64,000 nucleotides of DNA from Symsagittifera roscoffensis (Eukaryota; Xenacoelomorpha; Acoela; Convolutidae), in the NCBI RefSeq assembly GCF_963678635.1, contig NC_087071.1, forward strand, positions 4,603,624-4,667,623. Reading direction: 5' to 3'. Positions within the stretch are counted from its first letter, which is position 1. Each line of letters begins with the position of its first letter. The notes beneath the pieces were generated by a model. It made no database searches, was not told the origin of the DNA, and was given only the letters and a program-made list of their open reading frames with translations. Positions 29,954-42,299 of this stretch are shown here, in pieces. The position numbers and the translations under genes were made by a program.

Positions 29954-31326
29954 TATTTGTTTATCTTGTTTGGCGCTGGCATTCAAGATAAAACTTTCTT
30001 ACTCGTATTATTAGGATAAATTATTCGATTTCAAGGAATTATTTATTTCTCAACAAATTATTTGGTTATGTCAAAATTCTAAATTTACCACTTACTTTTT
30101 TCGTTAAATTTTGGCTTTTTGATGCTAAAATAGGGCCGAAATTTACCGCCGAGCAGCGAACCTAATGATTTGTTACGTTTATTCCATCAAAAAGGACATT
30201 TAGCTTTTATTTATTTTATTATTAGCCTGAGGCATTCATGAAAGCGATCAGGATTTGAATAACACAATGTATTATCAATTTGGGAAAATACTGGAATTGA
30301 CAGAAGGTTGTGGCGCTGACTTTTGAAAAATTAGACAAAAACAAAATAACAGCACGAATGGGAAAGAAATTTGAACAAACTTAAGACAGAAATAAGAGAC
30401 ATAAAATTTGATGCAATTCTCGATCGAAGAACAACTGCTTAAAATTTTACAACTTAGGAAACTTACTTGCGAAGACTATAAAACAATATTTTATTTAATT
30501 TCGAATCGCTTGATTAAATTATAATCTCAATTGCATACTTCTCTTGCTAAAAAAAGTATAGTTTTTAATCGGGACTCAGTTTATGATAATCGTGATTTTA
30601 ATCTCACAACAGTAAAAGCAAATTTTAAATCCGCATCAGAAAATAATTCTAAGCGTATGACCTCTAAGACAAAAAAGACTACAAAGTCTGGTAACATCAG
30701 ATCACACTGAAAAATAGGCCTCTAAAATACACTCTGAAATCCAAGCGAAAAACAAACAAGTTGACAAAGAAGTTTTCCAAGTTACTTTAGAAGAATATCT
30801 TGATCGGATTAAATTACCAAAAGATGAAGTAAAGTACATTCGTTGGTCGACACCCAAGAGAAAATAAGCGTTGCCTCTTAATAAAATGTCAATTTGAACA
30901 AATCAATTTTTTTATTACTATCCATTGATTGTTCATTGTACCTTCAGAACAATCATTTTTATAGACTTTTTTTCTAAAATTAGCTAAGCATGAAAGGAAA
31001 AAAGTTGTGTTTACCGCAATTGCTTACTGTATTTCTGAAAAAAAGGTTGTTGTTGCAATTAACTTATATTTTTAACCAAAATAGGCTTGGAAAAAAAACT
31101 AATCTAAACGTTTCCCAGGCCATTAAATTGTTTTTTTCTGAGGAAGTTTTAATACATGCATAATGATGAAAATGATTATCTATCTAATTTAAATTGGGAG
31201 AAAACTTTTCACTTTAAATTTTTTCAAATCAGAAAATTCAGTAGCTTGCCGAGATTAAATAAATAGCTTGGAATATAAAACTTTATTTTTGATGTATTTG
31301 TTCAAAGTTACAGAATTTACTACAAA
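29954..31326. repeat. long direct repeat, copy 2, cut by assembly gap
   Basis: Second copy, offset 1,860 bases from copy 1. It ends at the gap inside the shared GTTACAGAATTTACTACAAA-type stretch, so its true 3' end is not in the assembly. Confidence 0.6.
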
Positions 31327-31526
31327 NNNNNNNNNNNNNNNNNNNNNNNNNNNNNNNNNNNNNNNNNNNNNNNNNNNNNNNNNNNNNNNNNNNNNNNNNN
31401 NNNNNNNNNNNNNNNNNNNNNNNNNNNNNNNNNNNNNNNNNNNNNNNNNNNNNNNNNNNNNNNNNNNNNNNNNNNNNNNNNNNNNNNNNNNNNNNNNNNN
31501 NNNNNNNNNNNNNNNNNNNNNNNNNN
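31327..31526. other. assembly gap, 200 N
   Basis: Exactly 200 N, a conventional placeholder, so the true length is unknown. The left side is AT-rich BEL-associated repeat; the right side is GC-richer Ty3-type coding sequence. Long frames reported across the N run are artefacts. Confidence 0.97.
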
Positions 31527-32360
31527 GGGTTCGAGGAGCCGACGCTAGGCAGAAGGCTCGCGGAACTGGATCAGAGGATGATGCCATTTTAGACACAAGC
31601 AGCTGCGAGGGTTGAATTCAAGAAGCTTATGCAGGAGGAAGGCGAGGGCTTGAGAGATTTTGCAAGACGAGTGCGATCCTTGGGTGAAGTTGCAAATACG
31701 AACCTGGGAGCTCAAGCCCGAGACGACATAAACCGCGTGCAGTTCACTGTGATTTCGAGCTTCAGAAATTGCTTCTACGAGAAGACCTCGAGATTTTCAA
31801 CCAGGCGGTGGCCCGAGCACAAGCTCTAAATATGGCACGGAAAACAGTCAGGATGAAGAGTCGGAGACAGCCAAATCACGTTCGGTCGATGCACGACGTT
31901 CAAAACCTGACGACTGAGGCTGGCGAAGACGGTATCCTGACTACCGAGACTCAACAGATACGGACGGAGCTGACGAAATTGCAGAAGCACACTGACCAGA
32001 GGCTGGACCAAATTATGAAGGCTCAGAACAACCTAGCGAAGCAGATTGATGTCCAGAGTTCGAGGTAGGATGAGGTGAGATTGCAGATGCAGATGCAGGA
32101 ATCACGCCAGAACGATCTGGCGGCTCATATGGTGGCCCAGATGCAGAACTTAGCGTTAATGATAGGTAGGTTCGTTGATCCTTGTAACCCCAAGCCAAAA
32201 AATCACACCCCCGACGGTGGGAGAATCAGCAACGCGACTTTGCGAACCCAATTGGGCGACAGAGTGGAAACAACCCATGGACCCAGGGTGGTTGTTTTAT
32301 TTGAGGACAGGTGGGCCACATTGCAAAAGGATGTCCCCAAAGAAGCGCGAACCATTTAAA
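31527..32360 (+). pseudogene. Ty3-type element A: gag remnant
   Basis: Colinear open pieces in changing frames: DFARRVRSLGEVANTNLG (31629 on), EIFNQAVARAQALNMARKT (31769 on) and a Gln/Met-rich coiled-coil (32075 on), then a damaged CCHC-like region near 32290-32350 (GGPHCKRMSPKK). The order and wording suit the gag of Ty3/gypsy-type retroelements. The 5' end is lost in the assembly gap. GC content is clearly higher than that of its neighbours. Confidence 0.6.
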
Positions 32361-32588
32361 CTACCAAGGGCCGGGACAGTAGGCGAGTTCGAAGGAGGAT
32401 TTGTCCCGGCCGAATTTAAGAAACAGCAGGCGGAAAGGCAAACGCAAGCTACAAGAACTCAGTCTTGCGCGCGTTACGATACGAATGCAAATAATGATGG
32501 AGAGGGGCAGAGCGAGAAGATTTTGGAGCAGGAACAAGTTCTATCGATATTGGAGCGAGTACCAAGGATCAGAGAAAATGACCAATAA

Positions 32589-33115
32589 ATGGAAACGAAA
32601 CAGAGTTTGCGGACGCGCATCGAGCGTGTTGGGATCTGTCATGATGTCAGCGATCCACGCGAAGCAGTCGTTAATGCCTGCAGAGGCGGAACCCATGTTG
32701 ATGTGCTGCTTGATAACGGAGCTACCACCGACCTCATAAGGACAGATGTTGCGAGAAGAATGGTTGACGCACCGACGATGGAACGCTACGTAGATCGACT
32801 GGAGACAGCAGACTGACAAATAATGGCTGTCGAAGGAGTTGTCAGAACTCGCTTCAAGTTGGGCGACATTGCCGAAGAAATCGAAGCGCTTATGTCCCGA
32901 AACTGAAAGCCGAGATGGTCCTAGGACTACGATCGATGAAAGAGTATCAGTGCTCTTTGGAGTTCAGTCGCGGAGAAGATTTCTTGTGGATGGGGACGCG
33001 AGAAGGTTCAATGGTACCCATACGGCACTTGACTCATAGGCCTTCTCCGGAATGGATGCTCTCTCTGCCACATGAACCGGGCGGTAGATTAAAGGAAATC
33101 ATACTCGAAAGTTAG
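32589..33115 (+). pseudogene. Ty3-type element A: aspartic protease
   Basis: The active-site motif VLLDNGATTDLI (Asn-Gly-Ala version of D-S/T-G-A) appears at about 32700, followed after a stop and a shift by the rest of a retropepsin-like domain (ALMSRKLKAEMVLGLRSM, then GREGSM-like strand). The frame is interrupted at 32814 and again near 32905. No reverse transcriptase follows. Confidence 0.55.
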
Positions 33116-33117
33116 AA

Positions 33118-33500
33118 ATGCGGAAGAGGCTGATTCCGAAGATAACAGAGGCAGTGGAGTCTCCCGACAAAATCTCGGAAGGATGGCCGACGAGTTATGA
33201 CGATCACAGCATACATGTGGTTCAAGAAACGAGAGTGGAGGAACCCGAAATGTACTGGTTCCCAAAGCCTGTTTCATTAAATGAAATTTTGAGACAAACT
33301 CGTAGAGGAGGCCGAACAGAGAGAGTTGCAGTGGTTCAAAAGACAGAGGTGGACGAAGTTGTCGACAGCGACGCGATTTGATGGGAACGACCGAACGAAG
33401 AGATTGCGACAATGCAGGAAGAAGACAAAGCGATTGCGCAAATATTCTACTGGGCACGAACAGCGGACGCGATGAACGATCTGCCTTCATTGAGAACGAA
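33118..33500 (+). pseudogene. Ty3-type element A: pol remnant without reverse transcriptase
   Basis: Only about 300-400 bases separate the protease from the segment before the integrase (ATMQEEDKAIAQIFYWART). No YxDD box, no palm motifs and no RNase H core can be read in any frame, so about 1.5 kb of pol is missing. The break is probably an internal deletion near 33115-33380. Confidence 0.5.
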
Positions 33501-34860
33501 ACTTATTCCGAAGGAGCAGGCAATTCAGTACGGACCTGAGGCATTGGCATACTGGTCGAGGTAGGATGAGTTGAGTATTCGGGGAGGAATACTTTACAAG
33601 AAATGGTTCCAGAGAGATGGGTCAAAGCCGACACTTTTGACGATTGTCCCAGCAGCAGGACGAAAGGAAATCCTCGGACAGTTTGATTCAATGGAGACCA
33701 GAGGAGGCCAGCTTGCAACCGAGAAGATGTTGGCGAAGATGCGACGACGATATTGGTGGCCGACGATGAGGACGGATGTCGAAAGAAAAGTCCAGTGGTG
33801 CTTAAGCCAAGCAGCACAAAGTGCCAATGGAAAAAGAAGCGAGCTGCGGTTCAGGCCCCATTTGATCCTAGAATCAGATTCAGTATGATGGCAGTGGACA
33901 TATTGGGTCCAATGTTGATAACCAGGCGGACAAGAGCGAAGTATGTATTGGCGATGACGGACATGTTCACGATGTATGCGATTGCAGTCCCACTTGTATC
34001 AACAGATGCATCAGACGTGGCTCAAGCAATTGTGGAACATTGGGTACTGAAGTTTAGAACTCCCAATGCTTTGCGTACGGACCAGGGAAAAGTCTTTTGT
34101 AGCAAAACTGATAAAGGAGATGTGCCGACTCCTAGCAATTGCAATTGATGTAAGTCCGACTCTGCCATACAAACCCGAAGGTAGAGAGCTAACAGGGCGA
34201 TATAACGATAAGATGGCGAAGGTGATTTCAAAGTACTGTGCGGAGAACCCAAAGACGTGGGATACGATGTTGCCGTATTTTAGCTTTGTGTACAACACGA
34301 ATTCATCGGATGACGGGAGCGACGCCATTCAGTCTGGTTCATGGTTAGGAATGCCAGTACCCCATTGACCTGTTCTACGCGAAACCTCACGGTGAAGTGC
34401 TGATGAAAGATGGTTTCGCAGAGGAACTAGATGAGCTCTTCCGAGAAGCTCATAGCAGTGCCAGAGAAATCCTTGGGACAGATCAACGACGACAGGAGGA
34501 TCAGTATTGGAAGAAACTTCATGGAGAACCATACGCAGCTGAAGATAAAGTCTGGATGTGAGCGAAGGAAACGTCCATGTCGAGGAACCACTTTGATCCA
34601 TTGGAAGGACCTTATGTTGTACTGGCGAGAATGTCTGAAGTGAACTACAAGATGGCAAAGAAGTCAACTCCTAGCAAATTCAAGTTCTTGCACTTCAACA
34701 TGCTAAAGCGAATCAAAGAAGAGACGGCACAGTCAGATGAGGCTACTAGCAGCAAGCGACCGACACCCCATCGGTCGGCTAACTTCTTTGATGACCCGGA
34801 GATGTATGATGAAGATGAGTTGTTGTGGGCGAACAACGGGGAGGATTTTAGCCATGACCT
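33500..34860 (+). pseudogene. Ty3-type element A: integrase, frameshifted
   Basis: Pieces in order: a zinc-binding N-terminal region with YWWPTMRTDVERKVQWC (33751 on), the core with AVDILGPM (first Asp), a segment ending ALRTDQGK (second Asp, near 34080), then a shift to KPEGRELTGRYNDKMAKVIS and YFSFVYNTN, and a C-terminal EGPYVVLARMSEVNYKMAK (34600) that matches the GPY/F module of Ty3-type integrases. The expected Glu region is altered. At least three frame breaks make it nonfunctional. Confidence 0.65.
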
Positions 34861-35240
34861 AGGCCCACGAGATGTACCAGTGAGGTTGTTGCCTGCGAGA
34901 AATCGAGCAGTCGTGCCACAATTTAATCCGACCGGGAGAAATGTGCGAATTCGAGCGATGACCGAATACTTCGCTGATCCACCACGAATGATGCGAGAAG
35001 TGGCTAGGAGGGGAGAAGATGCGATTGAGGCACACGATGCGACGGAACTGGAGGCCAGAAGGGAAGAGGAGCCAGCGAATCTACCTGTGAGACGGAAGAC
35101 AGACCACCTGGCGAGGTGATGGCTGCCGAACCGGTGATGGAAACTGAAACTGCAGATGATGGCGGTCGACCAACTCGAGTAAGGAGACCACCTGTACGGT
35201 TTGGAATCGACGAGTTTGTGAGCTAAAACTTCGTTAGTAA
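34861..35240 (+). other. acidic/basic tail after integrase GPY module
   Basis: The frame 34577-35119 continues beyond the integrase module into a charged, low-complexity tail (EATELEARREEEPANLP type) with no domain. A further open piece with RRPPVRFGIDEF ends at 35223-35226 (GAG TTT GTG AGC TAA). This looks like the C-terminus of the polyprotein. Confidence 0.4.
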
Positions 35241-38066
35241 ACTGTCTCTTTTTATCTCATTAGTTGGTGCTTATTCATTCAGTGCAATCCCACCTGAACT
35301 GTTGTGCAGACAATTGATAGCGATGATTATGAATGTGAAATGGTTGGATCGTACCATGAAGAGTAAAATTAATTCAGTTACGTCCCCTCTTAGGTTACTC
35401 TTTGTGCTATATCATTGTTTATTGGACTAACTGTTGGGTCCGCGATATTTTAAGGGTAAAACTTTGAAGGGAGGGAAAACGACTAAGTGTTAGGGAGCAC
35501 GGCGAAGCGAAGACTTATGTAACTTATCATTAGGCCTTGTTAGGAGTTAATTTAACGTTATTCGAGAGAAAAATAGACTAGAAGGGAAGTCTGTAGAATT
35601 GGTGATTCTACTGTATTACATGCTATAGTAACCTGAGCGTAAGATTGTTTCGTCATTTGGTTAAGTAGTACAGCAAACAAAGGGTAAAGTTCGAAATAAT
35701 TGAATCTTCGAAGATGTAGTCCCTCTTACGGCAGAAAACTCAGGTGAAGTAAGATTTGCAAACCCCCCACCCCCAAATGGGAACTACAGCGGCTAGGTTT
35801 ATGAAACTCATAGGACGGATACTAGAGATGATTTGACCCGGGCATGCAAAAATCCAGACCCTTTGGACCCTGGCCCCGAGTGATCGGAAATGATCGGAAA
35901 TGGTCCCGGAAATGCAAACGGCCCTATCAGAACACGTTTCCTAGCAGTCGGAATGGAACCAAAAAAAAGTATGTTATAGACCTAGTTAAGGAAAGCTTAA
36001 GTTTGGAACCCCAGACTGCTATGACCCCCACTTCCGGTTTTACGCCCTAAGTAAACAAACCCACCCCTAATTTTCGGAAGTCTTTTCTCGGCCCCCGATG
36101 AGCACAGGGAGCCGAAACTTTGAGGAATGATAGGTACTGGCAAGTTACATCTGGTAGTATAATTTGAACCAAATCCAGCGGTTGAACCGGAAGTTATTAG
36201 CGCTTTGGAAACCCCCCCCCCTTAAACCGGAAGTAGGCAATTTACGCAAAATAATGAGCGAGGGCATATTGATTTTATGACGGTATCAGATACTACAACT
36301 CATTCCCGAAAAAAAGCCCCTTGTGAGTCAAAACCCTCCGGCGCGTCCTTCCGTTGTTAATAACCTTTTTTCCGGGAAAAATGATAATGGACCTTAGAAA
36401 GGGTATAACTTGGGAAGTGTTAACGGGATATGGATGGAACTTGGTAGGTAGGACCCCTATGGGATCCTAAAACCAAATATGGAAGGTTGAGCCCGGTTGA
36501 CCCGTGGGTGACCTTAAGTTGACCTTTGGGCATTTAGGATCAAATTTGTATAGAAAACCTCGGGGATAACACCGGAAACGAGCGTATTCCACAGCCCAAC
36601 CCCTGGAAATGAGAATGGGTCGTTTTGCTAAAAAATTGGGGGGAATCTTATATATCGGGAGGTAAAGCAGAAGCTGATAGAGATATTGCTTTTACATTGC
36701 AACCTTGGAGTAGTGGATTTAATTCAAAGTGAACATGGTAAACATTGGGTTCAGTTTAGCTTGGCGAGTGATCTATTAATGGCAATTCAACTAGATAAAG
36801 AAAATTAGTCCCAGAGGAAATAGATAGTATTAGGACCGTAGTATGAGAATTAAGTCTCCTAAATAGTATGAACGAACGAGGAATTTACTTGGCTTTCCGG
36901 AGGTGACTTTTTGGTTTGATTTGACCCTTAATAGACGAACTGCGTTCCCCTGATAGCTAGAAAGTCGAGATTGGAATAGAGTACAGATAGAAATCGTAGG
37001 TGCTTGAAATGATTTAGCTACCCAAGAAAAAATGGTCACCCCCTACCCTTGGGAGAACGGGAACGTTAACGGGATAATTAAAATAAAGACCTTTAGGATT
37101 ACTGAGTGAACATAGCGTGGTTTGGAGGTTGAGTTGAACTCGAGAGCTCGAGTTCACTGAGTTCAAGAATTAGTTGATTAGAATCGCATGAGAGTTTTTT
37201 GCTTGGTCAAATTGTGACAGCTACCGCATACCGGGTATCTGATAAGCATGGAAAGATTGATAAAAGAAACCGAAACTGGCACGTGGCAGAGTTGACAGGA
37301 GGAGTGATATAGCCTTAAAACATGTGCAAACGGGTGATTTAGGCGGATGTCAGGACTGATAGGGAATGGCGTGACTTAACTAAAACTAAGTGTAAAGAAA
37401 GATAAGGAATTGGAGGATACCGGAGAGCCTGTAAGAGTCAGAAAAACTATTGCGAGCGAATCAAGTAGTTGGTTCTCAGTTAGTTGGAGAAAAATTTGGG
37501 CTACAAGCTAAGGTAGTCGCTTGATTCTCAAAGTAAAGTGAGAACGAGTTGGGAGACTTGTTAAAGTGAATGTAGATTAGTTAGTGAATGTTAGTTAGGC
37601 CATCTAGAGGATAGCGGAAGTGTTGTTGAACGATTGATATCGAAAGAATTTCTCGAGGAGAACGTTAGTTAGTAGTAAGGTGTTAATTGAACTGCAGGAT
37701 GCAGTTGGTTTAAATAATAGTAATCGCGAATCACTTTCTTTAATTGAATGATTAATTTATATTTCAGCCAATTACAGGCTACTCTGTATTTGGTTATAAT
37801 CAATTCTTAATTCATTCTTATCATTGGAATTATTGTTGCGATCGATTATTGATTGTCGGTTAAGATACAGTAGGAAGAGCACGAATCACGTGGCGAGCAG
37901 CACAGTACAGTACAGAGCAGCCAACCACCAAATCAACCCTTTCGGGATTGTCAACAGTACTGGGAATCGGTGGCCCCGCTTACCTCAGTACCAAAGAGAA
38001 CATATTGCGGCGGTGTGAAATAGCGAGCAAGACCGGCCTAGAGATATTGTGAATTCCCCCACGTTT
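35241..38066. other. GC-richer noncoding 3' region of element A, possibly LTR
   Basis: No long reading frame. A purine tract (GAAGGGAGGGAAAA, about 35466) is followed shortly by TGTTAGG, and the unusual composition ends near 38066 with ACGTTTACA. This would fit a long 3' LTR, but its 5' partner lies in or beyond the gap, so it cannot be shown. Short direct repeats such as GATCGGAAAT (35881, 35891) occur inside. Confidence 0.35.
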
Positions 38067-39949
38067 ACAGTGCATTATCAAAATAAATCTATAATCTATA
38101 AATAAATGCAAATTTAGGCGTCATTGCTTTGTTTAAATGACGACATATTTAAACAAAGATCACTGGTTGCTCTGCAAAGAGCACAAAACGATCAGACACT
38201 ATTCAGAAAAACACTACACACAAATAACTTTTGTATGTGTTGTGATGAAAAAACTATTTGAAAATGTTTTAATAGGATATATATTGGTTAGTTGAAACTA
38301 AAACAAAAATTAGTGAATAAGGTATGAATTAAGAAGTCTTCCGAAAATTTTTGATTTTTTTTTGAAAATTTTATTGCCGAGGTAGCTAAAAAGTTTTCCA
38401 AAACTAGTTTTTCAGGAGTAACAGAAATTTTTTATATAAATTTTCCTACCGAACTCTTTACTTGTGTAAACAAGATTGAGACTAATAAACTTGAAACCAG
38501 TGTTCTTCCCAACTTTTTAAAGTTTTTTGGGTTTTTGGGATTGAAACTTGACATACAGGGCTTTGACAAAATTTATATTTCTACTCATTCCGATGAGTAT
38601 TAGTTACACGTGATTTTGCGGGGAACCAAAAAACTAAGACGTTCATAATGCCAAAGTGGTGGGAAGAATAATTAAGCCATACAAACCTAATGGTAGTAGC
38701 CAGTAGCGGTTTTAGAGGGGGCGGACGCCCTTTTCCCCCCTCCTCAGGAATTCGACCCCCTGCCGACCCAAAGGGTCCCCCCTTTGTACTATTTTGAGAT
38801 ATCCATTTTCGGCTAACTGACCTTAAAATTTTTCTAAAGGCACCTTCGGCGCCAATCTACACTAGTTTTGAGGGGATCTACACTAAAAACGCGATTTCAG
38901 GGACTTTAGAGTGTGGTTTGGGAGACATCAGAGAATCAATTTGATTGAACTAAAAAAAAGGTCGACAAAATTTTCAAATTTTTTTTGGAAATCCGCTCCC
39001 CCCTCCCTGGAGAAATTCCTAGAACTGCTCCCAAACTGCTAATTGAACTAACTTTTGCCTTCATTTAGTGCTTGTCAAGAATTGCGACAGAAAGATTCTT
39101 CAGCAAGTTTAGGAAATTTCTTTAATTTTTTAAAACGACGTGAACATTCTTTCCCCAAAAATTATATCAGGCAAGTCTGCTGCAGACCGAAGTCTAGAGC
39201 AATTGCCCTTAAACAGGAGTTGTTGACTTTATGAGGTGCTTAAAAATTGGAAAAGTTTTGAGAATTTTAATGGAACTAATGAATCACCACTTTTGAAATT
39301 AGTTTGACATGAAATCCTTAGATTTCAAAATTATACTATCAAAAATAGAATAAGATTTTTGTTGCTTTCGTCATCACACGTGTGGCCCTCGTCCTTCAAT
39401 TGAATTCAAAATAAACCAAAAAAGCACAAACATTTATTCTGCTCTCAACAAAGAAGGGCTTTTCAACACTGTTTTCATACAAAAAAGTACCCTTCATTGT
39501 AAAAACATCGAATCTTTATTTGATTACTAATGCTTCTCAGGCGTCGTTTCACGTTTTTTTTCTTGTTCTTTGCTGCTGTGATGAACAAAACGTCTCGGAG
39601 TTTTAGATATCAATCAGTTTTGTAAAAATCAGTTCACAAATGTATAAATCAAACCACCAGAAGAAAATGGTTCGCAGCTGGTTACTTAAATGTAACTATT
39701 CTCTATTCTCTATCAAAACGTACTTCGCTGGATTAATTTTTAACGTGGTTTTTAGCAAAATGCATTTAAAACCAACATGTTATAGTAGAAACTTGCACGT
39801 AATTAATAACTTCAATACTATCTGATAGTGGTTTGCATTATACTTACATTACGACGCTTTTTGAATTCAAATTGGCATAAAAACTGACATTTGACTAGTC
39901 TTGAAAACAGTAGCAAAAAAAACCAGCCGACGCAAAAACGCAAACTAAA
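38067..39949. other. AT-rich noncoding DNA
   Basis: No supported gene. It contains the second MITE-like copy (38701-39037) and a GACAGAAAGATTCTTCAGCAAG segment resembling a decayed transposase end, too weak to call. Confidence 0.55.
38701..39037. repeat. dispersed MITE-like repeat, copy 2
   Basis: Diverged homologue of 370-748. The ends CAGTAGCGGTTTTAGA and (reverse complement) CAGTTTGGGAGCAGTTCTAG are imperfect inverted repeats beginning CAG, as in hAT-like MITEs. No clear 8-bp target duplication is visible. Confidence 0.5.
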
Positions 39950-40670
39950 ATGTTCGCCAAAATCGCCGTTTTGACAATTGTGCTTTTTGCTGTCGTGTAT
40001 TCACAAGACAGTGACAATGGACACGCGGAACAACTGAAGATGTTCGACAGTTTTTTGACAGGTCTCGATTTGGAGTTGGACAAAAAAGAAGAAGTTTTGG
40101 CTGGCCTTCTGAAGGAAATTTCCAGGTGCGTTCATAATGAGTTAACAGTCTTTAAAACAGTTAAATTAAAATTTGATAGCAATTTAAAAAACTATGGGTT
40201 GAAGTTAGATAATCAACTTAAACGGCCCGATGGAAGAAAGAAACAAAGAAAAAACTGCTTGATTTGGACTTTGTTCTGAGCTGTTCAAATTTTAGATAAA
40301 ATTCTGAGAAACATATCACCCTTTTTGGCCCAGACAAAACTCTTTGTCTAAAAATATCGGTTATTTCCCATAAATTTTTCAAACTGAAGACCGTACTTTG
40401 TGAAGTTACCATGTGGGAGCTATAACAGGGAAAGACTGAAAATTATCTTAGGTTTTAAGCTAATTAAAACATCGGTTTTATGAACGATGAGTTTCGTGAA
40501 CTTAATTTCTTTAATGACGTCACAATTGTGTTCATTTTAGCCTTGAAGAGGAGTACAGTTTGAGTGTGGATGAGTTCGACCGTCTCGAAAAGCAGAAAAG
40601 CGAATTGACCGAAGAAGTTGAAGAATGCAAAGCATACTTGGAAGACATCGAAGCAATTGAGAGGAATTAA
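39950..40670 (+). CDS. small secreted helical protein, two exons (host gene)
   Basis: Exon 1 39950-40125, intron 40126-40540 (GTGCGT...TTTTAG), exon 2 40541-40670, giving 101 residues in frame across the junction. A clear signal peptide (MFAKIAVLTIVLFAVVYSQ) is followed by an acidic, Leu/Glu/Lys-rich helical region with heptad-like spacing (DLELDKKEEVLAGLLKEIS, then SVDEFDRLEKQKSELTEEVE), probably a coiled coil. One Cys lies near the end. AATAAA-like signals occur around 40812. No family recognised. The intron phase and splice sites fit well, which makes this the only convincing host gene. Confidence 0.72.
40126..40540 (+). other. spliceosomal intron, 415 bp
   Basis: GT at 40126-40127 after TCCAG and AG at 40539-40540 after a pyrimidine-rich TTCATTTT. 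The intron interrupts the Ser codon after residue 58 (phase 2). It is AT-rich and has stops in all frames. Confidence 0.7.
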
Positions 40671-42009
40671 AAAGAAAAAAAATCAACTGCTTATAACTCT
40701 CGTAATTTTGTAATATGTCATCATTAAATGTACAAAACCTAACCAAATAATTTTAATAATTAAACTCAAATTAATAAGCGGGTCTATAAATTGTGAAATT
40801 GAATAAGTGAAAATAAATAACGGATCAACCGTACGATACCCCCTCCCCCAATCAATTTAGGGGGGGGGGGGCGGGGGGAAGAAAATATGGATTTTTCATA
40901 AGCTAACTTTGAGTATAGCCTAGATTCGTTCAAAAAATGCCATATTACTAAAAAAAATGGAATTAAAGCATTAACCTAATTAATTAACAACATACAAATT
41001 CAAGGTAGCGTTTCGCAGAGCCGAATACCCGGATTGCCGGAGTTCGTTGCCGGATAGCCGAAAAAAAATTCGTTCCCAGATAGCCGAAAAAATCTTTCCC
41101 AGATAGCCAAAAAGTCAACTCGCGCATAGCCTAAAATACAATTGTTCTTACTACTCAATTACAATATTACAAAAAAATATATTAATAAGTTACAACAAAG
41201 CAGAAACAATTAAAACACCAGACCAATAGTCCTTTATTTTAGGATTTCTTTTTTGAAAAGGTTGTTTGAGCGCTGTTGTTTGACAATTCACTCTTCGTAA
41301 TTTTTTCGATTGTCCCATTGGGTCTTGACCCGATTTGAGCAATATTTTTGTTTGTTTCGCAAAATTTTCTTCAGCTTTGAATTGCTTAATTGTGAGTCGA
41401 TTCGAATTTTTTCATCCTTATTTTTTTCCAACCACTGTTCCAGCCTCTACAGCAATTGGTGGATCGATACTTTGGCTCTCTATCGAAAACACGCTAGAAC
41501 TTGATCGGAAAAAATCCTGGCCAAATCTTTTCAAAATTTTCTGTGAATTTTGCAACTGTGAATATCAAGTTTTCATAGCCAGAAACTTGGGCGAGTGTAC
41601 AAATATTTCATGACATATTCGAACTGAAGCTACTGGTAAAAACTAAATTGCGAAAATTTTTATCATATGACTTTTTGAATTTCTGTTATGATCTTTAGGC
41701 AGATATTAGGCCAAGTGAACGTAATTTAATTTTTTGATAAGTGCTTACGTAAAATGGAAATCGCAACCAAATTGTGACTTTCTAGGAAAGTTTCTGCTAC
41801 GACTGCTTTGAGTCCCTTTTCGTAATCGGAAAAGTTATTATCTGGTTTAAAAACAATGTCGTTCTTTCCATTTTCTCTCTAAAAATCATAATATAATTTT
41901 GTAATGGTCGCTTGTCTTTTCAAAGAGAAGAGCCAAAACCAGCGGTTCTTGTGGTTTTCAAAATCACCAAAAACTGTATAAGTTTAAAAGCACGGGTCTG
42001 GCGCAGTCT
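40671..42009. other. noncoding DNA with C/G hairpin and short repeats
   Basis: At 40840-40880 a C-run (CCCCCTCCCCC) faces a G-run (about 12 G) and can fold or form a quadruplex. Near 41030-41130 a GATAGCCGAAAAA-like word repeats about four times. The frames 41310-41613 show no motif. Confidence 0.5.
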
Positions 42010-42273
42010 TCACACCAAAATAATTTCATATGAAGTTAGCCGTTTAATATTTTTTTTCGTCGAAAATATTATCACGCCAAGTTTCTTATCATTCAAAAAC
42101 AAATAGAAAGAAAGTTTTTCCAATACTGGTGGAACTTGTACAGCCTCAATTTTATGCGGTTTTGCTGGCAAAAATGTTTTAAGGCACGAGAAAGATATGA
42201 TCGCGACCTTTTTAATTGCTTTTTTTAGGTCGTGGTTGTATTTTTCAGTAGCTTTTTCGTGCGCCGTTTTCAT
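42010..42273 (-). CDS. possible host exon, unknown
   Basis: 87 residues from MKTAHEKATEKYNHDLKKAI, a Lys/Glu-rich helix followed by hydrophobic sequence. Upstream on the same strand lie AGCCAATCAG (CCAAT-type) and TTATAT, which would suit a promoter. A possible donor AAAAAG/GTCGCG after residue 22 suggests that only the first part is coding. Weak evidence. Confidence 0.25.
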   Translation of the reverse strand: MKTAHEKATEKYNHDLKKAIKKVAIISFSCLKTFLPAKPHKIEAVQVPPVLEKLSFYLFLNDKKLGVIIFSTKKNIKRLTSYEIILV

Positions 42274-42299
42274 TGTATGCGCAGGTTTTTTTTATTTTT

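Noticed and set aside
31255-31615. Open frames of 113-115 residues on both strands
   Set aside because: They consist mostly of the 200-N assembly gap.
41030-41130. CRISPR-like array of GATAGCCGAAAAA words
   Set aside because: Repeats are short, degenerate and without spacers of constant length; the genome is eukaryotic.
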